This document shows, piece by piece, positions 28,125-37,306 of a stretch of DNA of 64,000 nucleotides. Made by a program: the position numbers and the translations under genes. The DNA lies in contig JAPLIB010000090.1 of the NCBI GenBank assembly GCA_026389335.1, positions 1 through 64,000 on the forward strand, written 5' to 3'. The DNA comes from Cyanobacteriota bacterium. GTDB lineage: Bacteria; Cyanobacteriota; Cyanobacteriia; PCC-6307; Cyanobiaceae. Within the stretch, counting starts at the first letter, position 1. Every line of letters starts with the position of its first letter. The notes under the pieces were generated by a model. It was not told the origin of the DNA and searched no databases. It saw only the letters and a program-made list of their open reading frames with translations.

Positions 28125-29240
28125 ATGCGTTTCAGCAGCCTGCTCAGCCTCCTCAGCGAGGTGAGCGACGCCACCCCCAGACACCTGGGTGATGATCCGG
28201 ACCTGAGCGGCGCCCAGGCCCTTGATGCAGCCGGTCCGACCCAGCTCAGTTTTCTGGAGGAAGGCCACGCCCTGACCGCAGCGCTGGCAGCCAGTGGGGC
28301 TGCCGCCGTGTTGATCCCAGCCCGAGGTGAAGATGCGGCAGCGCTGCAGCAGCAGGCCACCGAGCGCAATCTCGCCTGGGTGGCGCTGAACAATCCGCGC
28401 CTGGGCTTCGCCGAGGCGCTCGAGGCTCTCTATCCCCGGGTGCGTCCCGAGCCGGGGGTTCACCCCACGGCTGTGGTCCATGCCACGGCCAGGCTCGGCA
28501 GCAACGTCCACCTGGGGGCCCACGTCGTGGTGGGGGCCGGCAGCAGCGTCGGCGACGGCTGCATCCTGCATCCGTCCGTGGTGCTCTACCAGGACGTGAT
28601 CCTGGAACCGGACTGCGAGCTCCATGCCCAGGCCGTGCTCCACCCCGGCAGCCGCCTGGGCCGCGCTTGCGTCGTCCATTCCGGGGCTGTGATCGGCTCG
28701 GAAGGCTTTGGCTTTGTACCCACCGCCGCTGGTTGGCGCAAAATGCCCCAGACCGGACTGGTGGTGCTCGAGGACGGCGTGGAGGTGGGCTGCGGCAGCA
28801 CCCTCGATCGCCCTTCCGTGGGCGAAACCCGCATCGGCGCCGGCACCAAGATCGACAATCTCGTTCACATCGGCCATGGCGTGGTCACCGGCCGGGGCTG
28901 TGCCCTGGCGGCCCAGGTGGGCATCGCCGGCGGCGCCCGCCTCGGCCATGGCGTGATCCTGGCGGGCCAGGTGGGGGTGGCGAATCGCGCCGTGATCGGC
29001 GATCGCGCCATCGCCTCCTCCAAATCCGGCATCCATGGCGAAGTGGCCGCCGGCGAGGTGGTGAGCGGTTATCCGGCCATTCCCAATCGCCTCTGGCTGC
29101 GCTGCTCGGCCGTGTTCAACAAGCTGCCGGAGATGGCCCGCAGCCTGAGGCAACTCAAGGCGGCCGGCGAGGCGAGCCCAGCTACCGGCCAGGCGGGCCC
29201 AGCTGCCGTCAACACCAGCAGCAACGAACCAGCCCAGTAA
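28125..29240 (+). CDS. lpxD: UDP-3-O-acylglucosamine N-acyltransferase LpxD
   Basis: This 371-residue left-handed beta-helix acyltransferase of lipid A synthesis has an N-terminal uridine-binding domain ([22 protein letters not shown]). Hexapeptide repeats follow ([43 protein letters not shown]) with the catalytic [11 protein letters not shown] region and [17 protein letters not shown] near the end. A Ser/Ala-rich tail of ~30 residues is non-conserved. Picocyanobacteria have simplified lipid A, so the enzyme may act on their own variant. ATG 28125 is used. leuB starts 28 bases after it. Confidence 0.93.
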   Translation: MRFSSLLSLLSEVSDATPRHLGDDPDLSGAQALDAAGPTQLSFLEEGHALTAALAASGAAAVLIPARGEDAAALQQQATERNLAWVALNNPRLGFAEALEALYPRVRPEPGVHPTAVVHATARLGSNVHLGAHVVVGAGSSVGDGCILHPSVVLYQDVILEPDCELHAQAVLHPGSRLGRACVVHSGAVIGSEGFGFVPTAAGWRKMPQTGLVVLEDGVEVGCGSTLDRPSVGETRIGAGTKIDNLVHIGHGVVTGRGCALAAQVGIAGGARLGHGVILAGQVGVANRAVIGDRAIASSKSGIHGEVAAGEVVSGYPAIPNRLWLRCSAVFNKLPEMARSLRQLKAAGEASPATGQAGPAAVNTSSNEPAQ

Positions 29241-29268
29241 GATCACCGGTTGCGCCGACCACCCTCTG

Positions 29269-30348
29269 ATGACCAGCCACCGGATCACCCTCCTGCCAGG
29301 CGATGGCATCGGCCCGGAGATCACGGCGGTGGCCCGCCAGCTGTTGGATGCGGTGGCGGCCCGCCATGGCTTCAACCTGAGCTACGACGAACGGCCCATC
29401 GGGGCGGCGGCGATCGAGGCCGCTGGCGTTCCCCTGCCAGAGAGCACCCTGGAGTCCTGCCGTAACGCCGATGCGGTGCTGCTGGCGGCGATCGGCGATC
29501 CGCGCTGCGACAGCCTGCCGCGGGAGTTGCGACCCGAGAGTGGCCTGCTGGCGCTGCGTGCCGGCCTCGGCCTGTTCGCCAACCTGCGACCCGTCAAGAT
29601 CATCCCCGCCCTGATCGGCGCCAGCAGCCTGCGGCCGGAGGTGATCGAGGGGGTCGATCTGCTGGTGGTGCGCGAGCTCACCGGCGGGGTGTATTTCGGC
29701 ACGCCCAAAGGGCGGGTGGAAGCCGATGGCGCCGTGCGCGCCTTCAACACCATGGCCTACTTCGACTGGGAAATCGATCGCATCGCCAGGGTGGGCTTTG
29801 ACCTGGCCCGCGCCCGCAGCGGCCGGCTGTGTTCCGTCGACAAGGCCAACGTGCTGGATGTGAGCCAGCTGTGGCGCGATCGGGTCGAGGCCATCCACGC
29901 CGAGTTCCCGACGGTGGAGCTCAGCCACATGTACGTGGACAACGCCGCCATGCAACTGGTGCGCGCACCCCGCCAGTTCGACGTGCTGCTCACCAGCAAT
30001 CTTTTCGGCGACATCCTCAGCGATGAGGCCGCCATGCTCACGGGCTCGATCGGCATGTTGCCCTCGGCCTCCCTGGGCGAGAGCGGGCCTGGGCTGTTCG
30101 AACCTGTCCACGGCTCCGCTCCGGACATCGCCGGCCAGGACAAGGCCAATCCGATGGCGATGGTGCTGTCGGCGGCGATGCTGCTGCGGGTTGGCCTGAA
30201 GCAGGAAGGCGCCGCCGCCGACCTGGAGATGGCGGTGGATCGGGTGCTGATCGCCGACCTGCGCACCGGCGACCTGATGGGCGAGGGCTGCACCCTGCTG
30301 GGCTGCCGGGCCATGGGCGAGGCCCTGCTGCAGGCCCTGCCGGCCTGA
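29269..30348 (+). CDS. leuB: 3-isopropylmalate dehydrogenase LeuB
   Basis: This 359-residue NAD-dependent decarboxylating dehydrogenase of leucine synthesis has [40 protein letters not shown] (family Arg and Tyr), [57 protein letters not shown] and [15 protein letters not shown]. All catalytic residues expected for the family are in place. ATG 29269 is close to the LpxD stop, so a shared transcript is likely. Confidence 0.96.
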   Translation: MTSHRITLLPGDGIGPEITAVARQLLDAVAARHGFNLSYDERPIGAAAIEAAGVPLPESTLESCRNADAVLLAAIGDPRCDSLPRELRPESGLLALRAGLGLFANLRPVKIIPALIGASSLRPEVIEGVDLLVVRELTGGVYFGTPKGRVEADGAVRAFNTMAYFDWEIDRIARVGFDLARARSGRLCSVDKANVLDVSQLWRDRVEAIHAEFPTVELSHMYVDNAAMQLVRAPRQFDVLLTSNLFGDILSDEAAMLTGSIGMLPSASLGESGPGLFEPVHGSAPDIAGQDKANPMAMVLSAAMLLRVGLKQEGAAADLEMAVDRVLIADLRTGDLMGEGCTLLGCRAMGEALLQALPA

Positions 30349-30449
30349 AGCTCTCTGGGAGCCTCGCTCTGCACCCCGCCTGAGGCGCTTGCCGGGGCCG
30401 GGTCCGGCGATCTGCGAAACTCTCAATCCAATCTCCGCTCCCTGCGTCG

Positions 30450-31352
30450 ATGTCGAAGCGTCACCCGGTCGTGTCCGTCACCGGTTCCTCCGGCGCAGGA
30501 ACCAGCACGGTCAAGCGCGCCTTCGAGCAGATCTTCAAACGCGAGGGCATTACCCCGGCGGTTGTCGAAGGTGACAGCTACCACCGCTACGAGCGCGGTC
30601 CGATGAAGGAGGCGATGGCCGCCGCCCTGGCCAAAGGGGAGAACTTCTCCCACTTCGGCCCGGAGGCCAACCTGTTCGACAAGCTCGGCGAACTGTTCCA
30701 GAGCTACGGCGAAACCGGCAACGGCGAAAAGCGCTATTACCTGCATTCGGTCGAGGAGGCCGCCGATCACAACGGCCGCCTAGGCACCAACCTCCAACCC
30801 GGCCAGTTCACCCCCTGGGAGCAGATCCCGAGCGGCACCGACCTGCTCTTTTACGAAGGGTTGCACGGTGGTGTCCAGGGTGAGGATTACGACGTCGCCG
30901 GCCTGGCCGACCTGCTGGTGGGCGTGGTGCCGATCGTCAACCTGGAGTGGATCCAGAAGATCGCCCGCGACAACGCTGAACGGGGCTACTCCGCCGCAGC
31001 CACGGTGGACACGATGTTGAGGCGGATGCCGGACTACATCAACCACATCTGCCCCCAGTTCAGCCGCACTGACATCAACTTCCAGCGGGTGCCCACGGTG
31101 GACACCTCCAACCCGTTCATGATCCGGAACATCCCCACTCCGGACGAGAGCTTCGTGATCATTCACTTCCGCAAGGGTGCGCGGGAGAAGTGGGGCATCG
31201 ACTTCACCTATCTGCTCGACATGATCCACGATTCCTTCATGTCCAGTCCCACCAGTCTGGTGGTGAACGGCGGCAAGATGGGATTCGCCATGGAGCTGAT
31301 TCTCACCCCGATTATTCATCGCATGATCGAGGAGAAGAAGTCCGTCAGCTGA
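30450..31352 (+). CDS. prk: phosphoribulokinase, class I (proteobacterial-type)
   Basis: This 300-residue enzyme phosphorylates ribulose-5-phosphate to RuBP in the Calvin cycle. P-loop residues are GSSGAGTST (12-20, lacking the canonical Lys, as in class I enzymes). These are followed by EGDSYHRYERG, FSHFGPEANLF, LFYEGLHGG, VVPIVNLEWIQKI and DINFQRVPTVDTSNPF. This matches the short class I enzymes of proteobacteria (CbbP), not the longer class II form of most cyanobacteria and plants, which has a redox Cys pair near the P-loop. No such Cys pair is visible, so thioredoxin/CP12-type control is not expected from the sequence. Confidence 0.92.
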   Translation: MSKRHPVVSVTGSSGAGTSTVKRAFEQIFKREGITPAVVEGDSYHRYERGPMKEAMAAALAKGENFSHFGPEANLFDKLGELFQSYGETGNGEKRYYLHSVEEAADHNGRLGTNLQPGQFTPWEQIPSGTDLLFYEGLHGGVQGEDYDVAGLADLLVGVVPIVNLEWIQKIARDNAERGYSAAATVDTMLRRMPDYINHICPQFSRTDINFQRVPTVDTSNPFMIRNIPTPDESFVIIHFRKGAREKWGIDFTYLLDMIHDSFMSSPTSLVVNGGKMGFAMELILTPIIHRMIEEKKSVS

Positions 31353-31443
31353 ATGGTGTGGCTGAATGGTGCGGTTCCCCAGCCATCCCTGACATCCCCC
31401 CTCGGATTCTGTTTTGGGTGGCCCAACGGTCAGTTGAAGCAAG

Positions 31444-31851
31444 TTGAAGCCAGCCGCCCAACTCCATGTCTCCTGCAGGCTTAAACTTCTGCGATTGGAA
31501 CTGGGGACAGCCATCAGCTTCAGCCCCTCATTTCAGATCCGCGGAGCCGGTGGCGATCCGATCCCTTCCCTGCGATTGGATCGGGTCAACAGCCGCGAAC
31601 TCTTTGCCCTGGCTCGTGGAGTGCTGTTTCGGCACATGGAGAGTTGTCCCGATGGCCCCGATCCCGTCGGGGTTGTGCTTGTCGAAGCAGAGCGTGAGGG
31701 TGGGGGTTTGACAAGGGGCCGGGTGGTGTTTTCGGTGCCGATCCTGCTTCCCGACGAACATTTCGTCCCCCTGGAACTGTTGTTAGCCAGGGCCCAGCGC
31801 ATCTCTGGGCAGCGGCGCAGCCGGTTGCAAGTTTCCCGCCCTGCCCGTTGA
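31444..31851 (+). CDS. uncharacterised protein upstream of pilD
   Basis: This ~135-residue frame from TTG 31444 contains FQIRGAGGDPIPSLRLDRVNSRELFALARGVLFRHMESCPDGPDPVGVVLVEAE and FSVPILLPDEHFVPLELLLARAQR. It has codon usage like its neighbours, so I take it as a real gene. I recognise no family. It ends 5 bases before pilD, suggesting co-transcription. The start is uncertain. Confidence 0.5.
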   Translation: MKPAAQLHVSCRLKLLRLELGTAISFSPSFQIRGAGGDPIPSLRLDRVNSRELFALARGVLFRHMESCPDGPDPVGVVLVEAEREGGGLTRGRVVFSVPILLPDEHFVPLELLLARAQRISGQRRSRLQVSRPAR

Positions 31852-31855
31852 GGCC

Positions 31856-32719
31856 ATGGCTGTGCTCGTCCCGCCTCCGCTCACGCCGGTTCCGCCGGCC
31901 ATCCTTATCCCGGTGCTGGTGGCTGGGTTAGGTGCCTGCATCGGCAGCTTTGTCAATGTCGTGGCCTGGAGGCTGCCGCGCCAGGAGTCCCTGGTGCTGC
32001 CCGGCAGCCACTGTCCCCGCTGCGGCACACCGCTGGCCTGGTTTGAGAACCTGCCGATCATCGCCTGGCTGGCCCTGAGGGGCCGTTGTCGCCACTGCCA
32101 CCAGCCCGTGTCTCCGCGCTATCCGCTGGTGGAACTGCTCTGTGCCGGCCTCTGGGTGGCAGTGCTGCTGGGCCACCCTGACGCCATGGGGGCGAACCCG
32201 GCTTCCCTGCCGCTGCTGCTGGCTGGCTGGTTGCTGGTCAGCTGGTTGTTGCCCCTGGTGTTGATCGACCTCGACAGTCTGTGGTTGCCGGAGCCCCTCT
32301 GTCGCTACGGCTTGCTGCTCGGCCTCGTCGTCACCGCCCTGCTGGGCCTGCCCCAGGGGGCCGCCATGGGCAAGGCGCTGTTGTTGTCCCATTCGCTGGC
32401 TGCGGCCGCTGGGTTGCTGGGGTTTGAAGCCCTCAGTGCTCTGGCGGAGAAGCTCATGGGACGACCGGCCCTGGGACTCGGCGATGCCAAGCTCGCCGCC
32501 CTGATGGGCGCCTGGCTGGGCCCGATGGGCCTGCTGCTGGCGGTGGCTCTCGCCGTGTTCGCCGGCGCCCTGATCGGTGCTGTCGGCCGCCTCAGCGGAC
32601 GGCTGCAGCGACACCAACCCTTCGCCTTCGGTCCCTTCCTCGCGGTTGGTGCCGCGTCGGTGTGGGTTCTGGGTGAACGCTTCTGGATTGCCGTGGCCGG
32701 CTTCTCTGCCGGCGCTTAG
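31856..32719 (+). CDS. pilD: prepilin peptidase PilD
   Basis: This 287-residue polytopic membrane aspartyl protease cleaves and N-methylates type IV prepilins. The N-terminal methylase region has CIGSFVNVVAWRLP and the zinc pattern CPRCG ... CRHCH. The peptidase part has the two catalytic aspartates in VLIDLDSLWLPEP and GLGDAKLAALMG (GxGD). Eight or so membrane spans are visible. A type IV pilus system for motility or DNA uptake is implied elsewhere in the genome; no other pil gene is in the window. Confidence 0.93.
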   Translation: MAVLVPPPLTPVPPAILIPVLVAGLGACIGSFVNVVAWRLPRQESLVLPGSHCPRCGTPLAWFENLPIIAWLALRGRCRHCHQPVSPRYPLVELLCAGLWVAVLLGHPDAMGANPASLPLLLAGWLLVSWLLPLVLIDLDSLWLPEPLCRYGLLLGLVVTALLGLPQGAAMGKALLLSHSLAAAAGLLGFEALSALAEKLMGRPALGLGDAKLAALMGAWLGPMGLLLAVALAVFAGALIGAVGRLSGRLQRHQPFAFGPFLAVGAASVWVLGERFWIAVAGFSAGA

Positions 32720-32774
32720 CTTCTCTGGCGGCGTTTAATGGACCCACGCCCGATCTCATCGCCCACCCAAGCCA

Positions 32775-33683
32775 ATGTCGCTGTTCGACTGGTTCGCTGA
32801 TCGCCGCAAGAACGCCCCGGTGGTGCGTCCGAACCAGGGCGCCGAACCCGATGAAGGCGATGGGCTGTGGAGCAAATGCCCGGAGTGCTCCCAGGTGGTG
32901 TACCGCAAGGATCTGGTGGCTAACGCCAGTGTCTGCGCCGGCTGTGGGCACCACAACCGCATCGACAGTGCCGAGCGCATTCGGTTGCTGGCGGATCCGG
33001 GCAGCTTTGAAGGTCTCGACAACGACCTGGCTCCCACCGACCCTCTGGCCTTCAAGGACCGGCGCAGCTATGTCGATCGGATCCGGGATAGCCAGCAGGC
33101 CACGGGGCTGCGCGATGCGGTGGTGACCGGCCTCTGCCGGCTGGAGGGGATGCCCCTGGCCCTGGGGGTGATGGACTTCCGCTTCATGGGGGGCTCGATG
33201 GGCTCGGTGGTGGGCGAAAAACTCACCCGGCTGATTGAGGAGGCCACCGCCCGGCGCTATCCGCTGGTGATTGTCTGTGCTTCGGGGGGGGCCCGCATGC
33301 AGGAGGGCATGCTGAGCCTGATGCAGATGGCGAAGATCTCCGGTGCCCTCGAGCGCCATCGTCGGGCCGAACTGCTGTACCTCCCCCTGCTCACCCACCC
33401 CACCACCGGCGGCGTCACCGCCAGTTTCGCCATGCTCGGTGATCTGATCCTGGCCGAACCCAAGGCCCTGATTGGCTTTGCCGGGCGACGCGTAATCGAG
33501 CAGACCCTGCGCGAAAAATTGCCCGAGGGTTTCCAGACCGCGGAATATTTGCGCGATCACGGCTTTGTCGATGCGATTGTGCCCCGCACCCAGTTGCGCG
33601 CCACCCTCTCCTCCCTGCTGAGCCTGCACGACCCCGCCCGACGGCTGCAGCCGGTGGCGATCGCAGCAGGCCTGAACCCATGA
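32775..33683 (+). CDS. accD: acetyl-CoA carboxylase beta subunit AccD
   Basis: This 302-residue carboxyltransferase subunit makes malonyl-CoA for fatty acids, with AccA. A zinc ribbon sits at C35-x2-C38 ... C54-x2-C57 (CPEC/CAGCG). The crotonase-like domain has [64 protein letters not shown] and [10 protein letters not shown]. Length is normal. The stop overlaps the ATG of the next gene (ATGA). Confidence 0.96.
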   Translation: MSLFDWFADRRKNAPVVRPNQGAEPDEGDGLWSKCPECSQVVYRKDLVANASVCAGCGHHNRIDSAERIRLLADPGSFEGLDNDLAPTDPLAFKDRRSYVDRIRDSQQATGLRDAVVTGLCRLEGMPLALGVMDFRFMGGSMGSVVGEKLTRLIEEATARRYPLVIVCASGGARMQEGMLSLMQMAKISGALERHRRAELLYLPLLTHPTTGGVTASFAMLGDLILAEPKALIGFAGRRVIEQTLREKLPEGFQTAEYLRDHGFVDAIVPRTQLRATLSSLLSLHDPARRLQPVAIAAGLNP

Positions 33684-34129
33684 CAAGCCTGGCCACTGGA
33701 TTCAGTTTTGCCGCCGCCCGCCGCCTGCTTCTGGTCCTGGTGCTGATGTTGAAGCTGTTCGTCAGCGCGCCGGCCTGGGCTGGCCCGGTGAATTGGCAGG
33801 AGGTGACGGCCACCAGGGAAGGACGCCAGTGGTGGGATTCCGGCAGCCTGCGCCGCAATCGCGAGGGCAACGTCACCGTGCTCAGCCGCTTCCAGCCCAA
33901 GCCCCCGGAAGCGAGCGCCCCGGCGACGGCAGCGGATGGGGAGTCGGCTCGTCCAGCCGCGCGCACCGATGCCCGCCTTTATGTGATGGAACTGGACTGC
34001 GACCAGGGCCTTTACCGCGACACTTCCGTCAATGGCCTGCCCCAGTTCGGGGCCCAGTGGCTGCCCGTGGGCAACGACGATCTCACGGCCGAAGTGCTGC
34101 GTGAGGCCTGCGGGGCCGCACCGGCATGA
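33680..34129 (+). CDS. exported uncharacterised protein
   Basis: This 149-residue protein has a signal peptide ([21 protein letters not shown], cleavage predicted after AWA near residue 34). The body contains [36 protein letters not shown], and then [25 protein letters not shown] with two cysteines (CDQ... and CGAAPA). The pattern W..V..T..G..WWD..S....G.V.V.SR......Y.ME.DC is one I associate with small secreted cyanobacterial proteins of unknown role. The start overlaps accD and the stop overlaps the following oxidoreductase (ATGA), so it is translated from a polycistronic message. Confidence 0.7.
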   Translation: MTSLATGFSFAAARRLLLVLVLMLKLFVSAPAWAGPVNWQEVTATREGRQWWDSGSLRRNREGNVTVLSRFQPKPPEASAPATAADGESARPAARTDARLYVMELDCDQGLYRDTSVNGLPQFGAQWLPVGNDDLTAEVLREACGAAPA

Positions 34130-35223
34130 GTGGTTCATTCCTGGCGCAACCGCGACCGCTGCGGGTGGCGATCGCCGGTCTCGGCTTCGGCGAGAAGGTG
34201 CATCTGCCAGCCCTGCACGATTGTCCTGCTACCGAACCGGTGGCGCTCTGGCATCCGCGCCAGACGCGCCTCGATGCTGCCTGCGCCAGCTCGGGCCTGC
34301 CAGGAACCACAGAGTTTGAGGCCCTGCTGGCTGATCCCGCGATCGACGCGATCGTGATCGCCACGCCGCCGGCACCTCGCCAGGCCCTGGCCAGCGCCGC
34401 CCTCAAAGCCGGCAAGCACCTGCTGCTCGAGAAGCCCGTCGCCCTTGATGGCGCCGGAGTGGAGGCGCTGCAGCGGCTGGCGATCCAGCAGCGCTGTTGT
34501 GTGGCCGTCGATTTTGAATACCGCGCGGTCCCGCTGTTCCAGCAACTGGCGCAGCTGCTGGAAGACGGCGTGCTCGGAGATCCCTGGCTGGTGAAACTCG
34601 ACTGGCTGATGAGCAGCCGCGCCGAGGCCAGCCGCCCCTTCAGCTGGTATTCCGAGGCGGCCAGCGGTGGGGGTGTGCTGGGAGCCCTCGGCACCCATGC
34701 CTTCGACACCCTGCACTGGTTGATCGGCCCCAGCAGCCAGCTTCAGGCCCGGCTGAGCACGGCGATCCGGCAGCGACCGCTGAGCGGATCATCCGGCAGC
34801 CTGGCCGCCGTTGATGCCGAAGACATCGCCCTGATCCAACTGGATCTGCAGGATCGCTGGGGTCGCTCGGTGCCAGCCCAGCTCAGCCTTGCCTCGGTGG
34901 CTCGCCAGGGGCGCGGCTGCTGGCTGGAGCTCTATGGCAGCGAGGCCACCGTGGTGCTCGGCTCCAGCAACCAGAGCGACTACGTGCATGGCTTCCAGTT
35001 GTGGCTGGCCAAACCGGGCGAGGCGCTGCGTCCCATTGAGCCCAGCCCCGACCTGGTCTTCCCCCGCACCTGGGAGGACGGGCGCATTGCCCCGGTGCGA
35101 CGGCTGATCGGCTGGTGGGCCGAGGCGATCCAGCAGGGAAGACCGATGGTGCCTGGCCTGGCTGAGGCTGTGAGCAGCCAGTACTGCTGCGACCAGGCCC
35201 GGACCTCACTCCCGGCCACCTGA
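34126..35223 (+). CDS. Gfo/Idh/MocA-family oxidoreductase
   Basis: This 365-residue NAD(P)-binding oxidoreductase has LRVAIAGLGFGEKVHLPALHD (dinucleotide fold), DAIVIATPPAPRQALASAALKAGKHLLLEKPVALD (catalytic E-K-P) and VDFEYRAVPLFQQL. It also has a C-terminal Gfo domain (GVLGALGTHAFDTLHWLIG with the H-x3-D active-site pair). Such enzymes oxidise sugar or related substrates; the substrate here is unknown. ATG overlaps the previous stop. It is the last gene of the accD run. Confidence 0.9.
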   Translation: MSGSFLAQPRPLRVAIAGLGFGEKVHLPALHDCPATEPVALWHPRQTRLDAACASSGLPGTTEFEALLADPAIDAIVIATPPAPRQALASAALKAGKHLLLEKPVALDGAGVEALQRLAIQQRCCVAVDFEYRAVPLFQQLAQLLEDGVLGDPWLVKLDWLMSSRAEASRPFSWYSEAASGGGVLGALGTHAFDTLHWLIGPSSQLQARLSTAIRQRPLSGSSGSLAAVDAEDIALIQLDLQDRWGRSVPAQLSLASVARQGRGCWLELYGSEATVVLGSSNQSDYVHGFQLWLAKPGEALRPIEPSPDLVFPRTWEDGRIAPVRRLIGWWAEAIQQGRPMVPGLAEAVSSQYCCDQARTSLPAT

Positions 35224-35492
35224 AACACCCCAAAGCCAGGGGCGCGGACTTCGCCGCCGTAGCGGACGAGGAAGGCCAGCGCCCGCTGATCACGGAGCCT
35301 CAGCAGAAACTGGAAGCCGACGCCACGACCTGAATTCAGTAACAACCGCTACTATTTAGCCATCGTTGACCGGTCGCCGTTCTGGTTGGCCGGCGGAAGT
35401 AGGTGGAGGCCGGGTTTCGGTTCTTCCCCCGAAGCAACGCGCCATCCACCCCCCTGGGACTCAGGCCCCAGGGTTTCACCGGAGGCACGTCC
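35224..35492 (+). promoter_or_regulatory. intergenic with probable structured 5' leader of the 37-residue gene
   Basis: After the oxidoreductase stop comes non-coding sequence. A TACTAT box (~35349) could be a -10 element. The following ~120 bases fold locally: GGTGG near 35401 can pair with CCACC near 35450, and CCCTGGG/CCCAGGG repeats (35453-35475) form a stem just before the GGAGG ribosome binding site (35481-35485). A regulated leader is inferred from these pairings only. Confidence 0.35.
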
Positions 35493-35606
35493 ATGTCCAT
35501 CACCACCGCCAGGCAACTGGTGCGTCAGGCCGAAGAGGCCCGTCGCGCTGCCCGGGAACTCGCGTTCAGTCTTCAGAATCTGCGCAAGCAGCAGCTGATC
35601 GGCTGA
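35493..35606 (+). CDS. 37-residue amphipathic helical protein
   Basis: ATG 35493 lies 7 bases after GGAGG and opens a 37-codon frame reading MSITTARQLVRQAEEARRAA and ending LRKQQLIG. It is basic, Arg/Glu/Ala/Gln-rich, with a heptad-like spacing of hydrophobic residues, so a single amphipathic helix is likely. It has its own probable leader and a perfect rho-independent terminator 33 bases after the stop, so it is a stand-alone transcription unit. I cannot name a family. A picocyanobacterial small protein is my inference. Confidence 0.6.
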   Translation: MSITTARQLVRQAEEARRAARELAFSLQNLRKQQLIG

Positions 35607-35638
35607 ATACCGCGCCGGGTCCGTTCGGATCTTCGCTC

Positions 35639-35661
35639 GCCCCGCTGTGGCGGGGCTTTTT
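35639..35661 (+). terminator. rho-independent terminator after the 37-residue gene
   Basis: GCCCCGC (35639-35645), a TGTG loop, GCGGGGC (35650-35656) and five T residues form a textbook intrinsic terminator on the plus strand. Confidence 0.85.
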
Positions 35662-36044
35662 CATGGCGTTCTGAGCCGCTGTTGGGCAGCATCTCGGCAG
35701 CAGGCGAGGGGATGGCCGCCAGCGTGATCAGCCTGCTGGAGCCAGGGTTGCGGCCAGGTTCGTTGTGGGCCGGCTGAAAGAGACGATGGCGGCACGAGGT
35801 CAGGGGCCAGGCCCAAGCCCGGTCTGAACACCGGTGTTGAAACAAGCCGGCGGCATCGGCCTCGGGCCTCCATCCAGCCGCCCTGGCCGGGCCTGGTCTC
35901 GCCGCCGGATACCAGGGCTGGATGCCCCGGCTCGCTCCCGCCAGGGGCGAGCCGGGGCATCCCCTAGACTCGCCGCCAGACAAGCGGCGGAAAGATTCCG
36001 TCAGCCGTCGACCATCCGTTTCACCCACTCCTGCGAGGTTTTCC
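35662..36044 (+). promoter_or_regulatory. fbaA upstream region
   Basis: This 383-base stretch has no convincing gene. It carries a long hairpin at 35920-35962 and a smaller one (CGCCGC/GCGGCG, 35971-35989) directly before fbaA. The promoter of fbaA must lie here but I cannot place a confident -10 box. GAGG at 36034-36037 is the likely ribosome binding site for ATG 36045. Confidence 0.5.
35920..35962. other. 16-bp perfect inverted repeat upstream of fbaA
   Basis: The arms GGATGCCCCGGCTCGC (35920-35935) and GCGAGCCGGGGCATCC (35947-35962) are perfect complements around an 11-base loop that can itself pair CCC with GGG. There is no T-run. It lies 82 bases before the fbaA start. It may be an mRNA leader structure, a transcription pause or a protein-binding palindrome. 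Confidence 0.7.
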
Positions 36045-37118
36045 ATGGCGCTCGTCCCGCTTCGGCTGCTGCTTGACCACGCCGCCGAGAACGGCTATGG
36101 CATCCCGGCCTTCAACGTCAACAACCTGGAGCAGGTGCAGGCGATCATGGAGGCGGCCGCCGAGACGGACAGCCCCGTCATCCTGCAGGCCTCCCGCGGT
36201 GCCCGCCAGTACGCCGGCGAAAGCTTCCTGCGCCACCTGATCCTGGCGGCGGTGGAAACCTATCCCAACATCCCGGTGGTGATGCACCAGGACCACGGCA
36301 ACAGCCCCGCCACCTGCTACGGCGCCGCTGCCAACGGATTCACTTCGGTGATGATGGACGGCTCTCTGGAAGCTGATGCCAAAACCCCGGCCAGCTATGA
36401 CTACAACGTGGCTGTCACCAAAGAAGTGGTGGATGTGGCCCACGCCATTGGAGTGAGTGTGGAAGGGGAGCTGGGCTGCCTGGGTTCGCTGGAAACCGGC
36501 CAGGGTGAGGCCGAGGACGGCCACGGCTTCGAGGGCACCCTCGACCACTCCCAACTGCTCACCGACCCGGCCGAAGCGGCTGATTTCGTCGCCAAAACCA
36601 AGGTTGATGCCCTGGCTATTGCCATCGGCACCAGCCACGGCGCCTACAAGTTCACCCGCAAGCCCACCGGTGAAGTGCTGGCTATCAGCCGCATTGCCGA
36701 GATCCACAAGGCCATCCCCAACACCCACCTGGTGATGCACGGCTCCAGCTCCGTTCCCCAGGAATGGCTGGACATGATCAACAAGTACGGCGGCGCCATC
36801 CCCGAAACCTATGGCGTGCCTGTCGAGGAGATCCAGGAAGGCATCCGCAACGGTGTGCGCAAGGTCAACATCGACACCGACAACCGCCTGGCATTCACCG
36901 CCGCAGTCCGGGAGGCCGCATTCAAGGATCCCACCAACTTTGACCCCCGCCACTTCAACAAGCCGGCCCGCCAATACATGAAGCAGGTCTGCCTTGATCG
37001 CTACCAGCAGTTCTGGTGCGCCGGCAACGCCAGCAAGATCAAGCAGCGCGACATCAACTACTACGCAGCCCTCTACGCCAAGGGCGCCCTTGATCCCAAA
37101 GCCGCAGTGGCTGTCTGA
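36045..37118 (+). CDS. fbaA: class II fructose-bisphosphate aldolase
   Basis: This 357-residue zinc-dependent aldolase condenses dihydroxyacetone phosphate with glyceraldehyde-3-phosphate, or with erythrose-4-phosphate in the Calvin cycle. Visible parts are [32 protein letters not shown] (zinc His and catalytic Asp), [43 protein letters not shown] and [10 protein letters not shown]. The family Calvin-cycle form (CbbA type) fits this ~360-residue length. Start at ATG 36045, preceded by GAGG. A strong terminator follows the stop by 24 bases. Confidence 0.95.
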   Translation: MALVPLRLLLDHAAENGYGIPAFNVNNLEQVQAIMEAAAETDSPVILQASRGARQYAGESFLRHLILAAVETYPNIPVVMHQDHGNSPATCYGAAANGFTSVMMDGSLEADAKTPASYDYNVAVTKEVVDVAHAIGVSVEGELGCLGSLETGQGEAEDGHGFEGTLDHSQLLTDPAEAADFVAKTKVDALAIAIGTSHGAYKFTRKPTGEVLAISRIAEIHKAIPNTHLVMHGSSSVPQEWLDMINKYGGAIPETYGVPVEEIQEGIRNGVRKVNIDTDNRLAFTAAVREAAFKDPTNFDPRHFNKPARQYMKQVCLDRYQQFWCAGNASKIKQRDINYYAALYAKGALDPKAAVAV

Positions 37119-37142
37119 GCCCACCAGGCTCCAAAACGACTG

Positions 37143-37169
37143 GGGCTCCCGATCGGGGAGCCCTTTTTT
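37143..37169 (+). terminator. rho-independent terminator of fbaA
   Basis: GGGCTCCC (37143-37150), a 5-base loop, GGGAGCCC (37156-37163) and six T residues form an intrinsic terminator on the plus strand. Confidence 0.88.
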
Positions 37170-37306
37170 ATGGCGCTTCGGTTGATTGTCGCGGAGCCTG
37201 ATGGGGAACCAGGAGGGGGGTGGCACACCAGTTCGGCCCCCATGGCAAGCTTGTCCAGCCGGCAATAGGACTCGCCGGCTGTGGGCTGATCACGCCGTCC
37301 TGGAAA

